Positions 1 through 5,046 of a stretch of DNA of 5,728 nucleotides are shown in pieces; within the stretch, counting starts at the first letter, position 1, and every line of letters begins with the position of its first letter. The stretch is from NCBI GenBank assembly GCA_018064545.1, contig JAGHUY010000034.1, positions 1 to 5,728 of the forward strand. The letters are read 5' to 3'. This stretch comes from Candidatus Apopatosoma intestinale. GTDB taxonomy: Bacteria > Bacillota > Clostridia > Oscillospirales > CAG-272. The position numbers and the translations under genes were made by a program. The notes below the pieces were generated by a model that saw nothing but the letters and a program-made list of their open reading frames with translations, was not told where the DNA came from and searched no databases.

Positions 1-174
1 ATGAAAATGGGATATGGGGTTGTCTCTTGCAAAAAATTCGGAAAACAACTTTGGAAATTCCTTCGCCATTTTATCCTTTTTGTTGGTCGTGCGGGGAAAA
101 ATCCCTAAGTTGCCCGCCCGTTTTCGGTGCTTTTTTATGTATGTGGTCTTTGTTCCTGCTCATACTAAGGAAAA

Positions 175-183
175 AAGGTGGGG
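175..183 (+). promoter_or_regulatory. Ribosome binding site fixing the FAD/Rieske oxidoreductase start
   Basis: AAGGTGGGG lies 5 nt before the ATG at 189 and resembles AGGAGG with one change. The frame is open upstream to a TTG at 27, but those 54 extra residues are unlike the family and precede this site. The ATG is therefore the better start. Confidence 0.75.
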
Positions 184-188
184 ATAAC

Positions 189-1484
189 ATGAAATCCATT
201 TGGCAGACGGGCGAGATCCCGGAATTTCCGACGCTGGCGGGCGATATTTCGACGGACGTTCTGATCATCGGCGGCGGGGCGGCCGGGCTTCTGTGTGCCT
301 ATTATCTGCGACAGTGCGGCGTGGACTGCGTTTTGGTGGAAAAAGAGAAAATCTGTTCCGGTGTTACGCAGAATACCACGGCCAAGATCACGGCTCAGCA
401 CGGATTCGTCTATCAGAAGATCGAACGGGCATACGGCCTTCACGCGGCACGGAAGTATTATGAAATCAATCAAAAGGCCATAGGGGAATATGAGCGTCTG
501 TCGCGGCAGATCCCGTGCGATTTTACGGTTCGCGATAATGTGGTCTATACGACCGATGACGGGGAAAAAGCGCAGAGGGAGAAGACCGTTCTCCGCATGA
601 TCGGTTGTGATGCCGAATGGGAAGACACGCTTCCGATTCCGGTGGAAATCCGGGGAGCCGTCCGGGTGCCGGGGCAAGCACAGTTTCACCCGCTGAAATT
701 TTTTGCGGGTCTTTCGGAGGGATTGCCGATCTACGAGCATACGTGGGTTCGGGAGATGATCGGCTGTACGGCGGTGACGGACAGCGGAAAAATCCGGGCG
801 AAAAAGGTGATCGTGGCAACGCATTTTCCGTTCATCAATAAACACGGCGGCTATTTTCTGAAACTCTATCAGCACCGTTCCTATGTACTCGCTTTGAAAG
901 GCACGCCCGATTTCGGCGGCATGTACGTGGATGAAAACGACGGAGGATTCTCTTTCCGGAATGCCGGAGATTATCTGCTGCTCGGCGGAGGCGGTGCCAG
1001 AACGGGGAAGAAGTGCGGCGGCTGGGAAGAACTGAAAACGGTGGCAAAATCGTGTTTTCCGGGGGCTGAGACGGCCTTTGCTTTTGCCGCACAGGATTGT
1101 ATGAGTCTGGATGTGATTCCGTATATCGGGCCTTATGCGAGGGGAACGGAAGGTCTCTATGTGGCGACGGGTTTTAACAAGTGGGGCATGACGAGTTCGA
1201 TGGTGGCCGCGATGCTCTTATGTGATGCCGTGCGGGGCAAGAGAAATCCCTATCAGTCTGTGTTCGATCCGACGAGAAGCATACTGCATCCATCGCTTGC
1301 CGTCAATGGGTGGGAGGCTGTGACGGGGCTTCTTTCCTTTCGGCGGAAACGGTGTCCGCATCTCGGTTGCGCTTTGCACTGGAATGCTGCCGAACACACG
1401 TGGGACTGTTCCTGCCACGGCTCCCGTTTTGCCGCAGACGGAAAGGTGCTGGACAACCCTGCTAACGGCGATTTGCCTGAATAA
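189..1484 (+). CDS. FAD-dependent oxidoreductase with C-terminal Rieske [2Fe-2S] module
   Basis: A 431-residue cytosolic flavoprotein of the DAO (FAD-dependent oxidoreductase) superfamily. The N-terminal Rossmann motif is IIGGGAAG (glycines 28, 29, 30 and 33), with an acidic E51 ending the second strand to hold the ribose of FAD. A second FAD-binding segment is visible near residues 310-340 (PYIGPY, then GLYVATGFNKWGMTSS). The C-terminus carries a Rieske signature: C389-P-H391 and C407-S-C-H410 as cluster ligands, with C394 and C409 placed like the disulfide pair of bc1/b6f-type Rieske proteins. The Rieske part is unusually short, with under 25 residues before and about 21 after the ligand loops. 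This resembles compact Firmicutes homologues rather than the roughly 510-residue Bacillus type. The substrate is unknown; amine or amino-acid-like substrates are typical of the fold. No signal peptide or membrane segment is seen. The gene is monocistronic here, with a terminator directly after it. The family call is firm, the reaction is not. Confidence 0.93.
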   Translation: MKSIWQTGEIPEFPTLAGDISTDVLIIGGGAAGLLCAYYLRQCGVDCVLVEKEKICSGVTQNTTAKITAQHGFVYQKIERAYGLHAARKYYEINQKAIGEYERLSRQIPCDFTVRDNVVYTTDDGEKAQREKTVLRMIGCDAEWEDTLPIPVEIRGAVRVPGQAQFHPLKFFAGLSEGLPIYEHTWVREMIGCTAVTDSGKIRAKKVIVATHFPFINKHGGYFLKLYQHRSYVLALKGTPDFGGMYVDENDGGFSFRNAGDYLLLGGGGARTGKKCGGWEELKTVAKSCFPGAETAFAFAAQDCMSLDVIPYIGPYARGTEGLYVATGFNKWGMTSSMVAAMLLCDAVRGKRNPYQSVFDPTRSILHPSLAVNGWEAVTGLLSFRRKRCPHLGCALHWNAAEHTWDCSCHGSRFAADGKVLDNPANGDLPE

Positions 1485-1494
1485 TCAAACCCGT

Positions 1495-1544
1495 ATCGGA
1501 CTCGCAAGATTTCTCGACAAAGAAAACTTGCGGGTCCGATTTTT
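1495..1544 (+). terminator. Strong intrinsic terminator after the FAD/Rieske gene
   Basis: A 14-bp stem pairs 1495-1508 with 1527-1540 (one G-U pair). After one A-A mismatch it continues for 5 more base pairs (1510-1514 with 1521-1525), closing on a 6-nt loop. A run of five T (1540-1544) follows, then further T-rich sequence. It begins 10 nt after the stop codon and separates this gene from the promoter at 1557. Confidence 0.9.
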
Positions 1545-1556
1545 GTGTTTCGCTCC

Positions 1557-1585
1557 TTGACGGGAGGGGCAGAAAGGACTATAAT
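1557..1585 (+). promoter_or_regulatory. Near-consensus sigmaA promoter for the DUF1294 operon
   Basis: The -35 box TTGACG (1557-1562) and the -10 box TATAAT (1580-1585) are separated by exactly 17 bp. The expected start near 1592 leaves a leader of only about 16 nt that begins at the ribosome binding site. An in-frame ATG at 1584 overlaps the -10 box, so it cannot be the translation start from this promoter. Confidence 0.88.
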
Positions 1586-1591
1586 GGAAAA

Positions 1592-1600
1592 AAAGGAGGG
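1592..1600 (+). promoter_or_regulatory. Ribosome binding site deciding the DUF1294 start
   Basis: AAAGGAGGG sits 7 nt before the ATG at 1608 and selects it over the in-frame ATG at 1584, which lies inside the -10 box. It falls at or next to the predicted transcription start, so the mRNA leader is minimal. Confidence 0.85.
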
Positions 1601-1607
1601 AAGTTCC

Positions 1608-1901
1608 ATGACTTATTCGGATTTCATGCTGGTCGGCACACTGGCGCTCATCGTCGTCATGTCGGCCGTCGCATTCATTACATTTGCTGTGGATAAAAAA
1701 AGGGCGATCCGCGGGGCGGAGCGCGTCAAGGAAAAAACGCTTCTCACGATGGCGGCTTGCTTTGGTGCGCCGGGCGCTCTCATCGGACGGATTGTTGCCC
1801 ATCATAAGACCGGGAAACTCTATTTTAGTATCGTGATCTGGACGTCACTTGTCCTGCAAGGGCTTCTCGTCGTCTATCTCGCCTTTTTGGCGGTGCGGTA
1901 A
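1608..1901 (+). CDS. DUF1294 family small membrane protein
   Basis: A 97-residue membrane protein. The DUF1294 pattern is clear: a first hydrophobic helix (about residues 8-28) ending in the D29-K30-K-R-A motif, then a basic stretch and K-E-K-T-L-L (41-46). A glycine-rich second segment follows (G53-A-P-G-A-L-I-G60), then H65-H-K-T-G-K70 and F73, and a last hydrophobic helix (about 72-95). The length matches the family, whose biochemical function is not established. It is the first gene of a three-gene unit: the next gene's ribosome binding site overlaps this stop codon, which suggests translational coupling. I chose the start from the promoter and ribosome binding site positions. Confidence 0.93.
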   Translation: MTYSDFMLVGTLALIVVMSAVAFITFAVDKKRAIRGAERVKEKTLLTMAACFGAPGALIGRIVAHHKTGKLYFSIVIWTSLVLQGLLVVYLAFLAVR

Positions 1902-1907
1902 GGAGGG
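1901..1907 (+). promoter_or_regulatory. Ribosome binding site overlapping the upstream stop codon
   Basis: AGGAGGG starts on the last base of the DUF1294 stop codon. It directly abuts an ATG at 1908, too close for initiation, and lies about 7 nt before the ATG at 1914. It therefore favours 1914 as the start and implies coupling between the two genes. Confidence 0.75.
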
Positions 1908-1913
1908 ATGAGG

Positions 1914-2156
1914 ATGAAAAAACAGAATACAACGTGGAGCGAAGAGGAGTCTCTTCGCCGCTCGCATTCCGGCGTTTCCAATTTCAAACTGACGCTCGTT
2001 TGCTTGCTTTGTGCGTTTTCCGTCACGGGCTTTGTCGCCGCGCTTGCCACAGTGGGAACCGGACTCATTTCCGGCGGTCTTCTGACCGTCTTTCTCATCG
2101 GAACCGGCGTTCTCGCCGCGCTTTCGCTGTGGCTGATCTCCCGTTTCAAACGGTAA
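1914..2156 (+). CDS. Hypothetical two-helix membrane protein, 80 residues
   Basis: I do not recognise a family. The protein has a polar, charged N-terminal tail (about residues 1-24, with W8, E10-E12 and R15-R16). Two hydrophobic segments follow (about 25-47 and 51-75), separated by a short glycine-containing turn, and the end is basic (SRFKR). Two helices with positive charge on both ends suggest that both termini face the cytoplasm. It is probably a real gene: it has a good ribosome binding site, sits 12 nt after the DUF1294 gene and 15 nt before the phosphorylase-like gene, and its composition is clearly that of a membrane protein. An alternative start at 1908 would add two residues. No catalytic motif is seen. 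Confidence 0.75.
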   Translation: MKKQNTTWSEEESLRRSHSGVSNFKLTLVCLLCAFSVTGFVAALATVGTGLISGGLLTVFLIGTGVLAALSLWLISRFKR

Positions 2157-2171
2157 AAAGGAGAGAGGATC

Positions 2172-2930
2172 ATGATTATCCATTCATTTGACAACAAAAC
2201 AGAGCCGCCGATGAAGATGGAGGATTTTTACGGCGAGCAGAAGCACATTACCGACACGTGTCTCGTGCTGTTCTCGTGGAAACTTCATCAGTACCTGCTC
2301 GAAACGTATCCCTGCCGGGAGATCGGTGCAATCTATGCCGCCAACGGAAAAACGACGATCTGGCAACTCCCGCCGGAGAAAAAGGGAATCGCGTTTTATC
2401 TGAGCCCCATCGGCTCATCAAGCGCGGCTCAGTACTGCATGGAAACCAACTGGGTGATCGGTGCGACAAACTTTGTCATGTTCGGTTCGGCCGGGGCACT
2501 GGACGCGGAGAAGACTGCCGGAAAATTCGTTGTGCCGACGGAAGCGTACCGCGACGAGGGGATGTCGTATCACTACGCCCCGCCCGCCGACTACATCGCC
2601 ATCAAAAATCACGCCGTCCTCGCGGACTTTTTCCGGAAAAACGGCTATCCGTTCGTCGAGGGACGGATCTGGACGACGGACGCGTTTATGCGGGAGACGG
2701 TCGGTCTGATCGAGCAGAGAAAGAGTGAGGGTTGTCTTGCCGTGGAGATGGAAGCGGCGGGAGCCGAAGCACTTTGCGACTTTTACGGTTTTGACCTTTA
2801 CCACTTTGTCGTCACGGGTGACGTGCTGTCCTCGGACGGGTATTCCGTCGACGGTCTGACCGGTGCCAATCACAGTTTGGGCAAACTTCACGCCGCTCTT
2901 GCTTTTGCCGAAACACTGATTAAATATTAA
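2172..2930 (+). CDS. Nucleoside phosphorylase superfamily protein (PNP/UDP type)
   Basis: A 252-residue soluble protein of the phosphorylase superfamily that includes purine nucleoside and uridine phosphorylases. Such enzymes cleave N-glycosidic bonds with phosphate, or with water in the nucleosidases. Visible motifs are the strand-loop F101-V-M-F-G105-S106-A-G108-A-L (phosphate/sugar loop), [15 protein letters not shown] (121-135), WTTDAF (167-172), the ribose-binding V191-E-M-E194-A-A, and T215-G-D217, where the catalytic Asp of DeoD-type enzymes is expected. The Arg that precedes the GS pair by two in E. coli DeoD (R87) is Met103 here, so phosphate may be bound differently, or the enzyme may be a hydrolase. 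The substrate is not predictable. AAGGAG and GAGAGAGG lie just before the ATG. It is the last gene of the unit that starts at 1557, and no clear terminator follows. Confidence 0.92.
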   Translation: MIIHSFDNKTEPPMKMEDFYGEQKHITDTCLVLFSWKLHQYLLETYPCREIGAIYAANGKTTIWQLPPEKKGIAFYLSPIGSSSAAQYCMETNWVIGATNFVMFGSAGALDAEKTAGKFVVPTEAYRDEGMSYHYAPPADYIAIKNHAVLADFFRKNGYPFVEGRIWTTDAFMRETVGLIEQRKSEGCLAVEMEAAGAEALCDFYGFDLYHFVVTGDVLSSDGYSVDGLTGANHSLGKLHAALAFAETLIKY

Positions 2931-2944
2931 ATAGCGCTTTCGGC

Positions 2945-2973
2945 TTGACAAAAACAGGAAACTGTGATAAACT
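2945..2973 (+). promoter_or_regulatory. Extended -10 promoter of the rubrerythrin gene
   Basis: A perfect TTGACA (2945-2950), a 17-bp spacer and TAAACT (2968-2973) preceded by TG at 2965-2966 (extended -10). The expected start is near 2980, on the edge of the first Fur-like repeat. The spacer also holds a small inverted repeat, ACAG-N4-CTGT (2954-2965). Confidence 0.87.
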
Positions 2974-2979
2974 AAAAGC

Positions 2980-2998
2980 AGGAATAATTATCATTATT
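2980..2998 (-). promoter_or_regulatory. Candidate Fur/PerR operator 1 at the rubrerythrin start site
   Basis: The inverted repeat AATAAT-N4-ATTATT occupies 2983-2998. Read on the minus strand, 2998 to 2980 matches the 19-base Fur consensus at 14 positions, including one exact GATAAT hexamer. It also matches the PerR box at 10 of 14 defined positions. It begins about 7 nt after the -10 box, so a bound repressor would cover the transcription start. The choice between Fur and PerR is inference. Confidence 0.55.
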
Positions 2999-3003
2999 GC
3001 GGC

Positions 3004-3018
3004 TGATAAACCGTATCA
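3004..3018 (+). promoter_or_regulatory. Candidate Fur/PerR operator 2 in the rubrerythrin leader
   Basis: TGATA-N5-TATCA is a perfect 5-5-5 inverted repeat of 15 bp. Aligned to the 7-1-7 Fur-family box (TGATAAT-N-ATTATCA) it matches 11 of 14 positions. Its centre lies about 20 bp, two helical turns, downstream of operator 1, just before the ribosome binding site. Regulatory function is inferred. Confidence 0.5.
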
Positions 3019-3034
3019 AACAGGAGGAACTATC

Positions 3035-3583
3035 ATGAAAAAATGGAAATGCACCATTTGCGGCGAGATCGTAGAAAGCGATGTTCGCCCCGACGCCTGC
3101 CCTCTCTGCAAGGCTCCCGGTGAAAAATTCGTGGAACTGAAAGAAGAGGAACTGACGTGGGCCGCCGAACACGTCATCGGCATCGCCAAGGACGTTCCCG
3201 AGGAAATCAAAGAGGGTCTTCGCGCCAACTTCAACGGCGAATGCTGTGAGGTCGGTATGTACCTCGCCATGGCTCGCGTAGCCGCCAGAGAAGGCTATCC
3301 GGAAATCGCACTGTACTGGGAAAAGGCTGCTTATGAAGAAGCGGAACACGCCTCCAAGTTTGCGGAACTGCTCGGTGAAGTCGTCACGGACAGCACCAAG
3401 AAAAATCTGGAAATGAGAGTGGCCGCCGAAAACGGCGCGACCGCCGGCAAGACGGAACTTGCCAAGATGGCCAAGGCCGCCAATCTTGACGCCATCCACG
3501 ACACCGTTCACGAAATGGCTCGTGACGAAGCCCGTCACGGCAAGGCTTTTGCCGGTCTGCTCAAAAGATACTTCGGCAAATAA
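3035..3583 (+). CDS. Reverse-type rubrerythrin (rubredoxin domain first, diiron domain second)
   Basis: A 182-residue soluble non-haem iron protein that reduces hydrogen peroxide (and oxygen, in clostridial members) to water with electrons passed from NAD(P)H through partner proteins. The rubredoxin-like domain comes first, with C6-T-I-C9 and C22-P-L-C25 as iron ligands. The ferritin-like four-helix domain follows. Its diiron ligands are visible as E69 or E72, E102-x-x-H105, probably E132, and E165-x-x-H168. This order is the reverse of classical rubrerythrin and matches the roughly 180-residue clostridial reverse rubrerythrins, which in Clostridium acetobutylicum are controlled by PerR. AGGAGG at 3022-3027 is 7 nt before the ATG. 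The frame is open back to a TTG at 2945, but that is the -35 box and is rejected. The gene has its own promoter and terminator, so it is a single-gene unit. Confidence 0.95.
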   Translation: MKKWKCTICGEIVESDVRPDACPLCKAPGEKFVELKEEELTWAAEHVIGIAKDVPEEIKEGLRANFNGECCEVGMYLAMARVAAREGYPEIALYWEKAAYEEAEHASKFAELLGEVVTDSTKKNLEMRVAAENGATAGKTELAKMAKAANLDAIHDTVHEMARDEARHGKAFAGLLKRYFGK

Positions 3584-3601
3584 ACCGTTATTATCCAAAA
3601 G

Positions 3602-3634
3602 GAGAGAGTTTTTGCAAAAGCTCTCTCTTTTTTT
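3602..3634 (+). terminator. Intrinsic terminator after rubrerythrin
   Basis: GAGAGAG (3602-3608) pairs with CTCTCTC (3621-3627). The stem continues inward through a G-U pair and three T-A pairs to a tetraloop TGCA (3613-3616). Seven T follow (3628-3634). It lies 18 nt after the rubrerythrin stop codon. Confidence 0.9.
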
Positions 3635-3679
3635 CTTCTTGTGCGGCGGATCGTATTTCCGAAAAGGCTTCGGGGGATA

Positions 3680-3708
3680 TTGCATTATCACGTTTCTTAT
3701 GCTATACT
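3680..3708 (+). promoter_or_regulatory. Extended -10 promoter of the dehydrogenase/TIM-barrel operon
   Basis: TATACT (3703-3708) is preceded by TG at 3700-3701 (extended -10). A weak -35, TTGCAT (3680-3685, three of six matches), lies 17 bp upstream. The expected start is near 3715, inside the palindrome at 3708-3728. A weak -35 with a strong -10 fits a regulated promoter. Confidence 0.75.
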
Positions 3709-3728
3709 ATCCGTAAAGATTTCGGATA
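3708..3728. promoter_or_regulatory. Palindrome over the start site, candidate repressor operator
   Basis: TATCCG-N9-CGGATA, centred on G3718. Of ten symmetric base pairs, eight are complementary. It begins on the last base of the -10 box and covers the predicted transcription start, the usual place for a repressor of a sugar-utilisation operon. A T7 tract follows (3729-3735). A terminator-like hairpin is unlikely, because transcription should begin inside the repeat. The regulator is not encoded in this window. Confidence 0.5.
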
Positions 3729-3751
3729 TTTTTTTAGGGGGGAACAGGACG

Positions 3752-5020
3752 ATGAAAAAGCAACTCACGGTAGCCATTATCGGGTGCGGAGACCGAGGAT
3801 GCGGTGTTTACGGCCGTCTGATGCACGATTCGTTTCCGGAGGAATACAAGACGGTCGCCCTTTGTGATGTACAGGATTTCAAACTTGCCCGTTATGGGGA
3901 AGCGTTCGGTGTGCCGGAGGAAAGCCGTTTTTCCGATGAAAAAGTGTTTTTTGAGAAGAAACGTGCCGATCTTCTCGTCATCGGTACGCAGGATCGGGAT
4001 CACTACCGCATGACGGTCAAGGGACTGTCTCTCGGGTACGATATCCTCGTGGAAAAGCCCCTGACCGCCAGTCGCAAGGAATGTAAAGGGCTTCTTGCGG
4101 CGCAAAAAAAGTACGGCGGCAAGGTGTTCGTCGGTCACGTGCTCCGTTATGCGCCTGCATTCCGCAAAGCGGAAGAACTGCTCGCAAGCGGTGTGATCGG
4201 AAAGTTGATCGCCATAGATGCGTTGGAGCAGGTGTGGTTTGCCCATATGGCGCACAGCTTCGTGCGCGGCAACTGGCGGCGAAGTGACGAGACCGCACCG
4301 ATGATCCTTGCCAAATGCTGTCACGATCTCGATCTGCTCCAATACTACGCCGGATCAAAATGCAAGTTGGTTTCCTCTGTCGGTGAGCTCTCGTGGTTCA
4401 AGCCGGAGAACGCGCCGGCGGGCGCGACCGACCGCTGTCTCGACTGTCCGCACGTTGATACGTGTCCGTATAGCGCCAAATGGCTTTATATCGACCATTG
4501 GAAGCGCAATCCGGTCTATCCTTTCACAATGACGGTCTGTCCCGCACGTCCCCTGACCGAGGAGGCGATCCGGGAAGCCCTGCGGGAAACGAACTACGGC
4601 CGTTGTGCCTATGCCTGTGATAACAATGTTGTCGATCATCAGATGACGGTTATGACGTTTGAAAATGGTGTTACCGGCTCTCTTACGATGATGGCTTTCA
4701 CCGAAACGGGAGGGCGGATTTATAAGTTCCACGGCTCGCTTGGCGAGATCATTTTGGATGAGGAAAAACGCTATGTGGAGTTGAAACTTTTCAGTAAAGA
4801 AAACACAAAATGGGAGTTTGACGAGCTTGGAGCAGGTGATCCGAGTGTCGGCCACGGCGGCGGAGATTATCATTTGGTAAAAGAACTGTATGAAATGCTC
4901 ACAGAAAACGGCGAAGAACGCTCATCCCTGAAAAACTCCATAGAAAGCCATTTGATGGGCATTGCCGCGGAAGAATCCCGCCGGGCGGGCGGTAACGCGG
5001 TAAAGGTCCATCGACTTTGA
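3752..5020 (+). CDS. Gfo/Idh/MocA family NAD(P)-dependent oxidoreductase with Cys-rich insert
   Basis: A 422-residue cytosolic dehydrogenase of the glucose-fructose oxidoreductase / inositol 2-dehydrogenase / MocA family, which oxidises or reduces hydroxyls of sugars and polyols with NAD(P). The N-terminal Rossmann motif is IIGCGDRG (G11, G13, G16). The hallmark E101-K102-P103 follows, with K102 the expected catalytic lysine, and then the H191-D-L-D segment with H191 as the likely catalytic His. The C-terminal half is the family's beta-sheet substrate domain. Within it lies a cysteine-rich stretch: C229-x2-C232-x5-C238, C263, and C285-x3-C289. I recall similar cysteines in a Firmicutes/Bacteroidota subgroup but know no proven role. 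Family length is usually 330-450. AGGGGGG (3736-3742) precedes the ATG. Upstream in-frame codons from 3641 cross the promoter and are rejected. It is cotranscribed with the TIM-barrel gene 26 nt downstream. The substrate is unknown. Confidence 0.94.
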   Translation: MKKQLTVAIIGCGDRGCGVYGRLMHDSFPEEYKTVALCDVQDFKLARYGEAFGVPEESRFSDEKVFFEKKRADLLVIGTQDRDHYRMTVKGLSLGYDILVEKPLTASRKECKGLLAAQKKYGGKVFVGHVLRYAPAFRKAEELLASGVIGKLIAIDALEQVWFAHMAHSFVRGNWRRSDETAPMILAKCCHDLDLLQYYAGSKCKLVSSVGELSWFKPENAPAGATDRCLDCPHVDTCPYSAKWLYIDHWKRNPVYPFTMTVCPARPLTEEAIREALRETNYGRCAYACDNNVVDHQMTVMTFENGVTGSLTMMAFTETGGRIYKFHGSLGEIILDEEKRYVELKLFSKENTKWEFDELGAGDPSVGHGGGDYHLVKELYEMLTENGEERSSLKNSIESHLMGIAAEESRRAGGNAVKVHRL

Positions 5021-5033
5021 TAAGATCGTATGC

Positions 5034-5040
5034 AAGGAGG
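5034..5040 (+). promoter_or_regulatory. Ribosome binding site of the TIM-barrel gene
   Basis: A perfect AAGGAGG, 6 nt before the ATG at 5047, in the 26-nt gap after the dehydrogenase stop codon. It is consistent with an operon, and no promoter or terminator fits in the gap. Confidence 0.88.
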
Positions 5041-5046
5041 TAAACC

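Noticed and set aside
94..105. Small inverted repeat GGGA-N4-TCCC
   Set aside because: A four-base arm in a G/C and A-rich region is expected by chance, and no promoter or T-tract is tied to it.
1..108. Short open frame of 35 codons from the first base (starts MKMGYGVV)
   Set aside because: No ribosome binding site can be seen, the composition is unremarkable, and it ends before the first gene. It could be chance or the tail of an upstream gene, and the window edge prevents a decision.
110..138. Possible promoter TTGCCC-17-TTTTAT before the FAD/Rieske gene
   Set aside because: Only 4 of 6 matches in each box in a T-rich stretch. Other weak pairs fit equally well, so I cannot place the promoter.
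165..875. 236-codon open frame on the minus strand opposite the FAD oxidoreductase
   Set aside because: It is antisense to a gene with clear FAD motifs, is rich in Arg/His/Pro as is typical of a shadow frame, and has no supported start.
2931..2944. Possible terminator after the phosphorylase-like gene
   Set aside because: Only a 3-bp AGC/GCT pairing and no T run. Transcription may read through into the rubrerythrin leader.
2954..2965. ACAG-N4-CTGT inverted repeat between the -35 and -10 boxes of the rubrerythrin promoter
   Set aside because: The arms are only 4 bp and match no regulator site I know. It is noted with the promoter but not called an operator.
2972..3691. 239-codon open frame on the minus strand opposite rubrerythrin
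   Set aside because: It is a codon-bias shadow of a clearly real gene, crosses the terminator and promoter region, and shows no recognisable domain.
3708..3735. Hairpin plus T7 tract as a terminator or attenuator before the dehydrogenase
   Set aside because: The arm starts at the -10 box, so transcription from this promoter would begin inside the repeat and the full hairpin would not form in the RNA. An operator is more likely.
3734..4342. 202-codon open frame on the minus strand opposite the Gfo/Idh/MocA gene
   Set aside because: It overlaps the real gene's promoter-proximal part, has no recognisable motif and no ribosome binding site. It is a shadow frame.
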